Positions 1-11,158 of a stretch of 64,000 bases of DNA are shown here, in pieces (the first letter of the stretch is position 1; the number at the start of each line of letters is the position of its first letter). The position numbers and the translations under genes were made by a program. Origin of the DNA: Moniliella sp. 'wahieum' (lineage: Eukaryota > Basidiomycota > Moniliellomycetes > Moniliellales > Moniliellaceae); the NCBI GenBank assembly GCA_003971905.1, contig RSEE01000002.1:806001-870000 (forward strand). Reading direction: 5' to 3'. The notes beneath the pieces were generated by a model, which saw only the letters and a program-made list of their open reading frames with translations, had not been told where the DNA came from and did not search any database.

Positions 1-699
1 AGGCCAAAACGCTCGATGCGGGCAACTAGTTGCTCGGCTCTTTGCTGCACATCCTCCTCCCCGCCCTGGCCGAGTCCAGAGATGTGGAGCCTGCGGGAAG
101 CCATTCACGTGAGATGGGACGGCAGCGGCGGTGCCGATGGTACTGGCGAGAGGCACATGCACCTGCCCGCGACGTTTGGGGAGGGGCGCCAAAAAAAAAG
201 GACGAGGGCGGGTGGTACAGCTTGCACCGATCGCCAGGCTCAGTATGTTCAACGTTCAATAGTTCAGTTTGGATGGCATACCACGTGCCACGTGACATGC
301 ATCATGTCCATCATGCGTCGCCCAGCAAAGAGAATCCTACCAGTCGGGCCCAAGAAAGAAAACTCAACAGGAAAAGGTGGTGGGTGTGCGCGCCGACGCG
401 CCAAGAGGTGTGTCGGGACGCTCCGCTTGCTCTCTAGTATATCCCCCTCTCCACGCTTCAAGCTCGCTCTCCTAGTCATGTCGACATTGAAGAGTTATTT
501 GATGTGACCCTACTGCCGCTCCAGCGCCCTGGGCCCGGCCTATGTAGTCGTCGAGTCTGCTGAACGATCGAAACGACGGAAAAACCTGGCACCCTCCTTG
601 GCACATAACAACGAACTGCACAAGGTCTCCGCGCCACTACCATCATGGGACTAACTCTATCGATGAGGGAAATGGTGCGGTATTAAACGTTTCCCCCTC
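1..699. other. Left-edge intergenic DNA
   Basis: No gene is supported here. Overlapping open frames on both strands are short, rich in basic residues, and show no recognisable domain. The stretch at 247-260 contains GTTCAACGTTCAAT, one example of a GAACGTTC-type motif found in several promoters of the window. A downstream gene may start outside the window. Confidence 0.5.
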
Positions 700-2396
700 T
701 CAGAGGTGCCCCCACAGCTTGATTGTCCGATCAAAGCCCACAGCGGCAACGTGTTCTTGATCAGGGGATATGTCAACGCTCATGATCTTGTTGTCTCCTC
801 CTGTCCGGAGCTCACGCTGGAGCTGCCAGTCGTCCGCGGACCAAAGCCGAACCGTACCATCGTATCCGGATGTGGCCAAGAAGAGGCCGTCTGATGGGAG
901 CTGGGTGCCTTCGTCGTCAAAAAGGTCCTGGGTTGTGTCCATCACTTCGGCTGAATCTTCACCCAAGGTAGCCTGGTAGTCCAACCAGGACTGGCGTGCA
1001 TCCGGATTGGGAGGGGGCGGGAGCGGTAGAAGCGCAGGTCTGACACCGTTGATGTATGAGCAGGAATGGTATAGGTGGTGCCCAGTGCACGCAGGTCCCA
1101 GATTCGAACCGTGTCGTCGTCGCCTCCCGTGGCGGCCTGCCAACTGTTCGGAGCAAAGTCGACCGCCAGAACACTGGATGCATGGCCAGATAGAATCATT
1201 GCCGAACGGCCAGTGCGCACATCCCAAATTCGTACCAATCCATCCAATCCTCCACTTGCAACCAACGCCCCGTCATCTTGAAATTCGACCGTGTACACTC
1301 CGGAGTGCCCCTCTTGGGCGTACAGCTCCTTTTGCACAATCGGGTCCCAGAGCCGCCACGTATGGTCAAACCCAGCAGAAGCGAGGAGAAGACCTTGTGG
1401 ATGGAAAGCTACTCGAGCCACGCGCCCCTGGTGGCCCAGCATGCGCGCTAGAGGTGCCGGCGAATCGATGGACCACAGACCAACCGACCCATCGGCACAA
1501 CCAGTCGCAATATTGGCTGCGCTGCGGGGTAGCCAGAATGTGGCTCCCGGGTGCCAAGCTGCCCCAGAGACCCGGTTCGAGTGACCACGATATACCCCTG
1601 TCCCGCCCGCAGGACGGCTGGGGAAAGGAGCCGGGCTCATGCGAGGCACGTCCCATAGTTTCACGCCACCGCTCCAAGAGGTAGTGAGAAGGTGTTGACC
1701 ATTTGGGCTGAAGCGGGCCATGCTGACCGCACGATCATCTCCAAGCTGACTGCCCAAGAGGGATAACTGGCCAGGCTCGAGCGCAGCAAATGTCTCGCGG
1801 CGTTTGAGGGCAATGTCCTGTAACCTCAACTTGGCCAGCTTACGTTCCCTCTCCACTCTCCTCTTTGCCCGCTGGAGAGAAAAGATCGCTGTGCGTTTGC
1901 GGGCAGCAAGGACTGCTTCCATATCGGTCGGTTCAGTGTAAAATTCTTCTTCTTGATCCTCATCGTCCGACATGTGGTCCACGTCCGACCCGTCGCCTCC
2001 CTCCACTGGAGCATTAAAATCCACCGTCTCCCCCGCTGCAGCCCTCGCCTCCCGCGAGCGCATTTCCCTCTCAGCCAAATAAGCGCGCAGACGCTCTCGC
2101 CGGTCGGGCTCGCGTTCACCAAAAAGAGTCATTGGCTCGTGGTACTCCCGCAGGCGGTGGCGCACCACACGGTCATTGGTCGGAACGGCGAGAGTGCGTG
2201 CTAGCTTCTTGAGCGCCAGCGAGCGCAACGCCTCCCTCTCGGCTTGGGCAGCGCGGGTAGCGGTCTGGGCATTGTACGTGTACTGTACATCCTTATCCAT
2301 GGGATCTGAACGAGACGAAGGAAGGGAAGAGGGTCAGACGTGGGGATGCCCCGAACGATACGAGGGAGGGAGGGGTGTCGTACCAGCAGCATCCAT
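700..2396 (-). CDS. PRP4: U4/U6 snRNP protein Prp4 (WD40 splicing factor)
   Basis: Prp4 is a U4/U6 snRNP component needed for tri-snRNP assembly and pre-mRNA splicing in the nucleus. The N-terminal part has the PSU/SFM-type motif (REYHEPMTLFGE followed by RRERLRAYL, about residues 50-75), then an acidic linker (DEDQEEEFYTEP) and a basic helix. The C-terminal half is a seven-bladed WD40 propeller with clear GH...WD units such as GHQGRVARVAFHP and SGGLDGLVRIWD, ending in FDRTIKLWGHL. Translation most likely starts at 2396: a 13-nt first exon (MDAA plus a split Asp) is joined across an intron at 2306-2383 (GTACGA...TTCAG) to DPMDKDVQ; a start at 2300 (MDKDVQ) is the alternative. One frame slip lies near 1007-1020 in a C-rich run, where SRPLP continues as PPNPDARQSWLDYQ in the next frame. 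It is divergent from SHR3. Identification is firm; the first exon is inferred. Confidence 0.9.
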
Positions 2397-2850
2397 GCCC
2401 GGTCGGTCCGTTATGGCGCTGGGCGTACCCCAGCCACGCCCTGCCATGTTGCCTGGTTGGTGGTGAGGCCTCAGCCCGAGACCCGAGGCGAGCAGAGCCA
2501 GTCCAGGCCTCAAGTCAACCGACTGGAGAGGTCCCCCCAGCTGTTCTGTCGCGAAGCGGTGCGCGTTATGAACGTTTGAAACGAGTTGCTCGTCTGGGCG
2601 TGTTCAACGTTCAATTGAACGTTCAACCATTCAACCGTTCACCCGCTCAAGTCCGCGCGGCCTCCAATTCCGCTGTGCCTGCGGTGCCTGTGCGGCACGG
2701 TGCGACTGGCCCGTTCATGTGCGCTGGCTGCCACGTGCCAGGCAGTGCTCCCAGGACGCGAATCTCCCATGTGGCGCCCCGCTTGGCGCGCGCCAAGCCG
2801 TTTGGCCCCGCCTCGATCTCACCACCACCTGCTCCCTCTTCTTGCCAAGC
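2397..2850. promoter_or_regulatory. Divergent PRP4/SHR3 promoter with GAACGTTC palindromes
   Basis: This 454-bp gap separates two divergently transcribed genes. At 2602-2640 it holds a dense cluster of GTTCAACGTTC and TTGAACGTTCAA-type elements, followed by the related sequence ATTCAACCGTTC. The same palindrome occurs upstream of CHC1, SMC1 and the Gin4-type kinase. Function as a binding site is inferred from recurrence and position only. Confidence 0.5.
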
Positions 2851-3710
2851 ATGGGCTTCCGCGCTGCTTTCGTCTTCTCGGCGGTCGCCTTCCTCTACGG
2901 TATGTCCTACTGATGTCCTATTCCCCTTGGTGGCCCCGTGCCCCAAGCACTGCCTTTCGCGCCCCGCAGCACCGGACCAGCTGATCCGTCTGTCCTTGCT
3001 GCCATCGTCTGTATCCCCAGGTGTGCTTTTCATCGCCTCAATCTATGACTTCCCGCTGCTCTATGGCAGCCAAGTCTCGGAAGACAAGGTCGCTGCCGCG
3101 CAAGCGTTTTACCTGTCCATCTATCAGGGACCCAAATCAGTGCAGGCTCTGTTTCATGGCGTGACCGGCGTGGGCATTCTCGCCCTCGTGGCCAAGATCC
3201 ACCGCTGGTCCGAATTGGCCATGTACTTTGACGGAGGCAGTCTGGGTGCGTACCTCGTACCTTTCTTTTCCCCAGACATACCGGTTCGATGCTGACGATT
3301 TCACATCTGGGGGGGACGCAGTGCTGTACATGGCGGCTGTGTGCATGTATCTGGCAGTGACAGTGCCCAACATGCGTCTGCTGTCGGATCCGACCAACGA
3401 GAACTATGTATGGGGATCGGCACTTGCCACCCAGCGTTCCAAGTGGCAAGAAGACTTCGAGAAGGGCTCGGTCAGCACGCCTGCGCCGACAGGGCCGATG
3501 CAGGACAGCGAGCGGTCGAGTGTGTTGCGGATCATTGGTGCGGTCAACACCATGTCGCTCCTGCTTCTGGCGGGAGTGGTGCTCCTGCAAGGCAGCGAAT
3601 GGTACATGGACCGGCAGGAGCGCATCGAAAAGGCGCAGCGCAAGGAGGCGCAGGTCCAGCAGCTCTTGGATGAAGCACGCGCGATCAAGGAGGGCAAAAA
3701 GGACCAGTAG
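2851..3710 (+). CDS. SHR3: Shr3-type ER chaperone for amino-acid permeases
   Basis: Shr3 family proteins are ER membrane chaperones that help amino-acid permeases fold and leave the ER. The predicted product (about 220 aa) opens with MGFRAAFVFSAVAFLYG, close to the family start, and has four hydrophobic segments: residues about 5-25, a second around GVTGVGILALVAKI, a third at LYMAAVCMYLAVTVP, and a fourth at SLLLLAGVVLLQG. The C-terminus is a charged, probably cytosolic coiled helix (ERIEKAQRKEAQVQQLL) ending in KKDQ. Three exons fit the frame exactly: 2851-2899, 3021-3245 and 3322-3710, with introns GTATGT...CCCCAG and GTGCGT...GACGCAG. No frame slip is seen, which makes this one of the few intact conserved genes in the window. 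Confidence 0.85.
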
Positions 3711-4680
3711 CGCGCGCAAGTTTACGCGCAATCCGTTATCGCCTATGTGAATGTGGATGACATTCCTAAAAACGGAACTCGGTGCTGTATTGTCCGCGAA
3801 GGAAAGGTCCGAGAGGGGTATAAAGAAGGGTCTGCCTTGCTCCCTCGCTGTCATCAAGCTGTCGATTCCGAGCATCGAGAGCTGGTACGCCCTTACCAAG
3901 TTGTAGGGACAGAAAGCATAACAGAAAGAGCTGGAAAGTTGAATGCAAATGAACAGGGGATGACTGGTACAGATATGTATACAGAAAGAGATTCTTTGTG
4001 CCATTTCCGTCGGCCCGCAAGACCCGCCCCTCTGCAAGAATGATTAATGATAGAAGTCATGGTGGCTAAGTATGATGGAAATAAGTTCACTATGCTATCT
4101 TGCACACAGCCCAGGGTCCACGCTACCCCTACCCGCAACCCATTGATCGATGTGTTGGGCTGAGATGTCTACGACATGCGGGGCTCAGCGTCGGGAGATA
4201 ACCGGAGCGCCCGTAACAAGAACGTGTTAGTCATATACCCCAAAGGAAGTATATCAGTCGGTGCGTACTTATAGTTGGATGTGTCGCGGACGACAGCACG
4301 TCAACCCATGGAGATGGGGATGGAGCCGGGCTATCATTTGCTAGTGACGCGGTGAGTTCATCGGTCTGCTATATACTCTGCTATGTATTTGGAGTCGTGG
4401 GTCAATTGGGCAAGGTAACCGTTAAAGCGTCATACGATTCTGGAAAGGGACTCGGAAGGGTGGTGTACACCCATACGATGCATGAGGCGCCAGCGAGGGG
4501 AGAAGAGAGGGGATGGTCTCAACATAATTGGGGGAGAGAGGGTATTAGGTGCGAGAAGAGAAGTATTGGAGCGATTTGGTCTAACCGAGAGACACGGGCG
4601 GGTGTAAAAAATTAATATTTTGCTTAGATGACCACATCACCCAAAAATGCGTAGAATTTGGTGCGGAACGTTTTTGACAT
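3711..4680. other. Intergenic DNA downstream of SHR3
   Basis: No conserved coding sequence is visible. Open frames overlap in several phases and lack domains. The first part probably holds the SHR3 3' UTR. Base composition becomes more AT-rich from about 3890. Confidence 0.4.
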
Positions 4681-4817
4681 TGTGGCCACATGAGGTTAAG
4701 CGCTTTGGCCCAAGAGGTCAAGCGCTTTGGCCACATGAAGTCAAGCGCTTGGCCACATGCGCTCAATGGCTTTGGCCACATGCGCTCAAGCCCTTAGCTC
4801 AAATGTGCCCAAACGCT
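4681..4817. repeat. Minisatellite, about 23-bp unit
   Basis: About six degenerate tandem copies of a unit close to TTGGCCACATG followed by AAGTCAAGCGC. Copies vary at the middle (GAAGTC, GAGGTC, GCGCTC) and one is shortened. No open frame is conserved across it. Confidence 0.7.
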
Positions 4818-5089
4818 TAGCTGTTGATTGGATGCGTGCTTGTAGGCTCTCCAACCGGCTGGCTGGCATCGATCCAGAACTACTAGATTTATAGGCAGGG
4901 TAGGTATTTTTTAGGTATAGAATGCATTCGAAGATCGCTGGGAAGGAAGCACCACAACGTAGTAGAGCAGCAAGCGGTTCAGAAAGTGGCAGGTTAGTGT
5001 GAGGGGAGTGCGCACTAGGGAGACGCTGGCCAAGTCAGCAGCAGCATAGGGTTAGCGAGAGACACAGAAAATGTGCGACGGACTCACAG

Positions 5090-5800
5090 GTCAGGCGATC
5101 AAGACGGCCAGTAGCGAGGGCAAGCGGGATGAAGTCGGAATGTACACTGGAGGGCGAACAAGGTTAGGAACAGCGGGCATATAACAGAAGGGACGTACGA
5201 TAACGAAACAGGTCAGATGAGTCGAGGCGAACAAGACGAGACGAACCAACCGTGGGATTCCGTGCATGCAGCAGCTGGGTAGACAGTGTCAGCGGCAGTA
5301 GGACAACTCCAAGCGCGAAGTACGGGGACGTACGATGGCAAGGCAGACCAGCCAAGCGAGAGGACCTTAGGCGAGGCAAAATGGAACCAGACGGACAAGG
5401 CCGAAGGTGAGCGAAACGGTGCATGCACGTCATGCATGCGACCCACCAGGTCAGCAGAAGTGTGGGAATGCGGAGGAAGCGGGCACGTACGATGGCGCTG
5501 CGGATCAGGTTGAAACGAGGGCAAGATGGCCCGCGAGGGGGAGTCTGTGTACGCGGGGTCAGCAACAGAGCGCTGGTGGGCAGAGAACACATACGACAAA
5601 AGCAATGCAGACAGTGAGAGGGGCCGGGGCGAAAGACAGAGGGGGCGTTCACCAGAGATACTGACGAGGCGAGGAGGACGGAGTGTGGCGGGAGAGGGAA
5701 TGGAGACGTACGGCAAGCAATGCAGGCCAGGCGAGGAGAACCGAGCGATGGGGGCGGGACTAGCAAAAGGCGGTCAGTAAGCAGTGCAGGCAGCAACGAT
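5090..5800. repeat. Degenerate GA-rich repeat tract
   Basis: Imperfect, strongly diverged repeats with a recurring ACGTACGAT core (about 5193, 5328, 5485; related ACGTACGGC at 5705) followed at variable distance by CAGGTCAG- or CAGGCGAG-like stretches. The long open frame on the minus strand (5164-5796) is a composition effect, rich in Ser, Pro, Leu and Arg without domains. It may be an old repeat or transposon remnant. Confidence 0.45.
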
Positions 5801-6194
5801 GGTGATGTTGATGTCCAGGGGAAGAAGATGGTGCTGTTGCGCCGTGGGACAGAGCACTCTGCGTTGTGCTGGCTGCAGAGATGGGATACTGGTTGCTATG
5901 GGCGCAATGAGAGGGGCGGGGCGGTGGTGAGGAGACATGATGCAACCATAGAGGAGCAGGAGGTAAAAGGAGGCGCGCGTGGCGCAGCCAATCTGTGCGC
6001 ACAGGCCAATCTGGGCCACGCCAGGGGCCTATAGGCAATCCTGGGCCACACCAGGGGCCTAGGTAAGCTATTATATCTGTCTAACGCCGCAACACTAGCG
6101 GCCCCTGCAGCAGTGTTCGAGGGTCTAATAATCATCAATCAAGCTTCAAGAGCGCCCTCTTGAGTTGCCTATTTGCGACTTGCTGTAGTACTAG

Positions 6195-6440
6195 TTGTCT
6201 GTTGCGACGGTGACTAGTTACTGGCTTCACCGAACGCGACGCACTTGCAGCTTCTCTAGCCCCGAGGCTCCGCGGGCTCCGAAGACTGCTGATGCGCGCG
6301 TAAGTCCACGACGAGTAGCCTAGTTCAGTAGCCCTCGTCCTGCTTCCTACCACCGACGCCTATCTCTCGCCCGCAATCGATCGCCTACGCTACTGTCCCA
6401 AAACGCTTCAGCATCCATTGCGGTCTCCATAGCCGGGTGA
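6195..6440 (+). repeat. Dispersed repeat, copy 1
   Basis: Shares most of its length with 40989-41275 in the same orientation. Shared blocks include TTGCGACGGTGACT, CTGGCTTCACCGA, GAAGACTGCTGATGC, GTAGCCCTCGTCCTGCTTCC and CTCGCCCGCAATCGATCGCC, and the right part retains ATTGCGGT and CCATAGC. No coding capacity and no clear terminal inverted repeats are seen. It may be a SINE, a MITE or a solo piece of a larger element. Confidence 0.75.
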
Positions 6441-7823
6441 ATCGCTGTGCAGGTCACGATTATCCTCACTTGAGCTATACTATGACTAGTGACCTACGGT
6501 GTTACATCAAGTGTTACAATCAGCTTCAAGTGAATGGGCACCACATGACTTTTACAAGCTGGGGCGAAGCCCAGCTGCCCGGGCCCTAGGCCCGTGGTCG
6601 CCTCGTGACTTGTTATGTTCACGCGTTCACGCACGATGCACCAAAGTGCTTGCGATATACGGTGAGACGAACCGCATCAGTATGGTCTGTGTGTTTCGAC
6701 CAGGGGCTATCGCCCCTGGTCGAGGTCAAGGAGCTCCGATGTTGTAACCATTCCATTTAGCTTTGTGTTGGCTTTGTCCATGATCTCCGCAGCCCTAAGT
6801 ATAGCCTCTGTTGCTCTTTCATGCGCCCTTGTATTAGGCGTGTCGTTGGCTGGCGTATTCGACCATCACATGCCAACACTATAGTGCTACCGCATCACCT
6901 ATCAGGTGGCCATCTGGACTGCGCCACTCTCATCTTCAGATAGGGGATCACGCGTCACGAATGTAATACACCTTGGAAGAGCATCAAAGAAGCGGGAGAG
7001 CGTGCGTCTCTGGAGAGGGGGCAAGTTTTAAGGTTAGAGGGGGCCGCGATCGTCTGCCGGACCTGTGACAAAAAAAGCACCCCCAATGCATATCATATGT
7101 ACAACCCATCTCGCCCATCCTTTTACCAAGTCGCCACCGCCATGTTTCGACGTCGGCTCACCAAATGCCGACCGATGGAACGAGCCGCACGCGTGCACTA
7201 TAGGACAGACGCATCTGCTGTACCTTTTCCGCGGCCTGGTCCACGGTGAAGCGGGACGAGAGGTTGCTGTACCAGTTCCCTGCTTGCCCAGTTCGACCGA
7301 TGCCCGGTTTCATGCACTCAAGCACACGAAGGTGCGCAGGTACAGCCACAACGTGGTGCTGGGTGCGAGGATGGGGCCAGTCACGCCATTGACGAGGTGG
7401 CCGAAGAGGCGAGCATGCCCCGGCCACACCTGACGCATGCTCGCCTTCCCTGCTTCCCGTGCCTCCTCGCTGTAGATCTACCATGGCCCGAGGACGAGTT
7501 ATGCCAGACGTAGCCCAGTGTTTCCTTTGGACCACTTCAAGAGCCCACGGCGTGCCCTTTGCCGCCCGCGGGCGCATGACAACCCGCTCGGCGCCCCGAA
7601 TGAGCGTGGTCGAGCAAATCCGCAACCAAGAGACTGCATGGCTAATCGAAATTTCTTGCGCACAATCTTGCACAGCCTTGCCCACCTGAATTTTGTACGT
7701 AGTCCTCACATATCTATCCGGAACCTTGTTACCAGCATTTTCGATTAGCTATGTGATATTCATCAGCGATCTCAACACGGAGGGTATCCCTGACGCAGAG
7801 GGCACCAATATCCGAGCTAGGGG
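6441..7823. other. Gene-poor DNA with hairpins
   Basis: Contains a double-hairpin sequence at 6557-6594 (AGCTGGGGCGAAGCCCAGCT, then GGGCCCTAGGCCC) and a perfect 11-bp hairpin at 6697-6722 (CGACCAGGGGC arms, loop TATC). Open frames around 7158-7748 on both strands have no recognisable domain. The piece ILYVVLTYLSGTLLPAF and what follows at about 7690-7800 is protein-like but too short and isolated to call. Confidence 0.4.
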
Positions 7824-8432
7824 TTGTTGGCTAACCTAAAGACTGGGGTTGGGAAGGATGTGCGCACTATGCTTGTGGCTCTCTCCCATTTGCGGCACTC
7901 CCCATCCTCGAGACCGGAAAAGAGGCCAACGATGAGAAGGAGTTCACGTTTCCGATTCCGGTTTATGACGCTATCGTCGCGGCAGCCGACCTGCATGGTT
8001 TGCTCTTTCCAGGACATGGTACCCCCGCTGCCGGGCAGGCCAGGGCGCAGTTCATGGTAATACGTTCCCACAGCCTTGATTGATATACGGGTTTAGACGC
8101 TGACATGCCTGTTATGGCTGGAACCGTACCGGGCGACCCAGACTGCATATCGATTTGTCGAATGCCTTTCGAGACTCGGCCCCTACAGCGCCATGATCGC
8201 GACGCGACTGAAGCTCCATCTCCTCCTGGCGCATACGTCTGATGTGCTCGAATTGTTCGGCCCTCTCCAGAACACGGACGCTGCCAGATTCGAGGGTCGC
8301 GTGAAGCACATCTGTGCGTCCGTTGCCCATTGCAACTTCTACAAGCTCCCGGGTGACACCTTTTCGTACAACGTCATGATCGCCGAGAAGATTCTGCACC
8401 ACTCTTCACCGGGGTACGATGTGTCTAGTTGA
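7824..8432 (+). CDS. Unrecognised coding remnant with a probable intron
   Basis: I do not recognise this gene. Protein-like segments on the plus strand line up across frames: LANLKTGVGKDVRT, then KEFTFPIPVYDAIVAAADL and HGLLFPGHGTPAAGQ, then across a possible 40-bp intron (GTAATACG...GGGTTTAG, starting near 8057) into LEPYRATQTAYRFVECLSRL and a helix-rich tail ending EKILHHSSPGYDVSS. The splice is in phase. At least one frame slip near 7880-7910 separates the first piece. It sits alone in repeat-rich DNA, so a transposon-derived or decaying gene is as likely as a functional one. Confidence 0.3.
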
Positions 8433-9407
8433 TGGCTCGGTGGTGGCTCGGCCTGGGCTCCTCCCGGGTGCTGGAGCAAGGGAAGGAAGAGCCCACTACG
8501 ACTCTGATGGCATCGATATTCCACGAGTAGTCCTGGCCCCGTCCCATAACAGGATTGCAACGAACGGTGCCATGCACCTGTGGGACAAGCGCGCCAAGAA
8601 GAAGACACCTGCCGTGGCGGCTGTCGGAGGAGGGGCAACAGCGACGACTCTTCGGACAGTGATAATGATTGATGCGAGAACCAAATGGACATGCATTGCG
8701 CGATGAGGATGAGTATAGGTTTGGTGGCAGTCGTCAGTCATCAGTAGCCAGGCCATAGGGTGGTGCGCATCCCGGACCCATCAGCCGGAACTTCTCGAGA
8801 CGTGAGATGGGGCCATGGGCGGCGCTTTGATATGATGCGCATGCGCACATAAGCTTCTTTTGCCGGCGAACGAGCCAGGTGACGGATGACTGTCATGCGT
8901 CCATGCGCAGGGGCATGGCCGAAGCGAAGGGGCGGTTATGGAGTAAGAGGCCAGACGGTGAGGCGTGGGTTGCAAGCCCCAAATGACTGTCGTAACAAGC
9001 GTCGGGTCTCTGCCACCAGCCTCTTAAGCCCCACTCCGCTTATCCAGCCGATCTACTACCCATTTTCCAATCCCGCCATTACCCATATTTCAATTTTTCA
9101 TTTTCACACCCGCCCGTGGACCACAAGGAAAAAGTAATAGAACGAGGTTCTTGCCCTACACTGGCTTAGTGCCCTTCCGACGCCGTTGGACTTATCGGTT
9201 GGAAAGAAGGTAGGCACGTCGATCAGGGCCACGACAAAGAGGTGGCGGCCAGGCGCCAGGTTGGCCAAGATGTATGCATTCACTTACATCACCTTGGTCA
9301 GCCAAGGGGGCCAGTCCACCCCGTGTTATCCAACGGGATCAGCTCGATGTACAGCACCCCGGCTTGTGTGTTATGGGGGCATTGGCCACGAAACAACCCA
9401 GCCAAAT
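8433..9407. other. Gene-poor DNA
   Basis: No gene is supported. A segment at 8540-8700 can encode WDKRAKKKTPAVAAV but without context. Minus-strand DNA at 9150-9400 carries scraps such as GVLYIELIPLDNTGWTGP and NLAPGRHLFVVALIDVP that could be the far 3' part of the hypothetical gene at 9408-10720, joined through an unseen intron or frame slip. Confidence 0.3.
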
Positions 9408-10720
9408 TCAGTCAGCTGGCTCGCAGGCTCTCAGAGCGGCCTCGCCCACGCGCCATACGAGCACGCTCCGCTGGCCCTTCTCCAAGGCCGCTTCAATCTT
9501 CGTTTTCAACTCTTGGTGACGGTCCCATTCTGGGCCGTTGAAAACTTGTTTTGCTGCTTCTTGGACAGATGATGGAGATAAGGACCTCCTACTGGCTGTG
9601 CTGCAAACTCCTGCAGTGTGTATTGGGAAGAAAGAACGGTGCCGTGCCAGAAGGGATGGAACCTGTTGGCATTCGTCTGTGCACAACCTGGGGCCAAGGG
9701 GCGTAGGGATCAGGGTGAGGGAAGAGGCGCCCATCACTTTGATCTTCTTATACGGCTTATCCTCCCCACTGCCCTCCCGCTCTCCGGGGTCCATAAGCGG
9801 AAGTGTAGAACTCGGAGGGTCGTCGTTGCTTGCCGGGGCTGCCTCGTTCGCCTCCTCCTCTGAAGTGGAGGAGGATGGGACGAGGAAAGGGGACCCAATA
9901 GGTGGGTTTGATGGCCCATTGATTGTTGTGTCCACCTTGTCCTCTTTCTCGGACTCGGTGGGACGGAAGAAATCGTCGTTCAGGCCGAACGGACATGGCG
10001 CCCCCATGTTGACCAGGTCTGCACCTAGGACTCATCGGGCTCCGAGTATTTTTCACTCACCTTCCCGTCCCACTCACCGTCTGAAGATTCGGAGGAGGAG
10101 GAGGCTGTGTTGTCGTCCACGCTTTGCCACGCTTTGCCTCCAAAAAACTGTTTTGGAGATTTTGTTCAAACCGATCGAGGATCGCCTCAAGGTCGGCATT
10201 GAACATGGCGGTAAGCTTCCGCTGAGCCCGCCCCCGCTGATCATGCTCCTATTGGATACGTGGCGGAAAAAGAAAGTACCTCCGCCCGCGCTCGCGGTGT
10301 AAGGTAGCCTTGAGCTTTGACTTCCACTTGGGCTCCGGTTTGGGGGGCGATTTTGAGAGCAGCTTCTTTTTGGTAGGACGGGGGGTATACGAGTCCCCAT
10401 GTGTCCCCTCCCTCTCCCTCATCCTCGTCCCGCAGGCACGAAAACGGGCGCTTGGCCCTTGGGTTAGGTGAAGCAGGCGCGGCGGGGGAGCTGTGGTAAC
10501 GGGGGGTGAATGGACCGTCGGAATCTGTTCGTTCGTGCTAGGATGGTTGCGTGGCCCAGTGTGAGCAAAAGGAAGAAATCCTCGCTTTGCGGGCCGGTCA
10601 AAGACGTCGGATTGGAAGATGTCATCGGCCTCAATATCGGCCCGGGTGCACTTGGCGCTCTGTGGAATGGGGCGGCGCACTGCTGTTGCTGGCGTGGGCT
10701 GCGTTGCTTGATGAAGGCAT
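9408..10720 (-). CDS. Hypothetical acidic, disordered protein
   Basis: Function unknown. The start at 10720 (MPSSSNAAHASNSSAPP) is chosen because a TATA-like TTAAATA lies about 125 bp upstream (near 10843). After an early frame slip the reading continues as ADIEADDIFQSDVFDRPAKR, a Pro/Thr-rich stretch, then KSPPKPEPKWKSKLKATLHR. A probable intron or slip near 10210-10300 leads to MFNADLEAILDRFEQNLQ and an acidic Ser run (TASSSSESSDGEWDGK). The C-terminal part (from about 10007) is Ser/Glu-rich with a helical end, KTKIEAALEKGQRSVLVW. It ends at the left edge of the tandem array. Low-complexity, lineage-specific character is seen; no domain is claimed. Confidence 0.35.
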
Positions 10721-11059
10721 GATGGTCGTGAGGTGACTGGGGAGCGGGTAGGTCGTAAGGCGACAGGGCAACGGGTAGGGGAGGGGATGGATGGATGGAC
10801 CGTGGTGGTGAGAAGGAGGGCGAGAAGAGGAGGGGAAGCAGTATTTAACTGGATTGGAGTCGGCCGGGGAAGTATTCCGTCCAAGGCGCCTTGCAGCTGG
10901 AGAGTACGGATCTAGGAATGCCCTGGGGATGAAGCTGCGAGGTATGCCCCCGCTGTGGGGATGGCAGAGGAGGCATTGAATATCATCCTCGACTGGACCT
11001 CTTGATGCGAGGGGGGACGCACCCTCACTTACTAGGAGTGCGACGTGACACGTGCGATC

Positions 11060-11158
11060 ACATGTGACATGGGCTGTGACAGGGGCTGTGACATAGCTGT
11101 GACAGGGGCTGTGACATAGCTGTGAGATGGGCTGTGACATAGCTGTGACATGGGACGC
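11060..11158. repeat. Short minisatellite in array copy 1
   Basis: Eight or so tandem variants of GCTGTGACATAG / GGGCTGTGACAG. The same tract recurs in copy 2 (about 14063-14158) and copy 3 (about 17071-17166) with one or two base changes. Confidence 0.8.

Noticed and set aside
1081-1120. tRNA T-arm-like GGTTCGAATCTGGG on the minus strand
   Set aside because: It lies inside the PRP4 WD40 coding region and has no cloverleaf around it.
5164-5796. Long minus-strand open frame (210 codons)
   Set aside because: Composition is Ser/Pro/Leu/Arg-rich over a degenerate GA-rich repeat, several frames are open at once, and no domain is seen.
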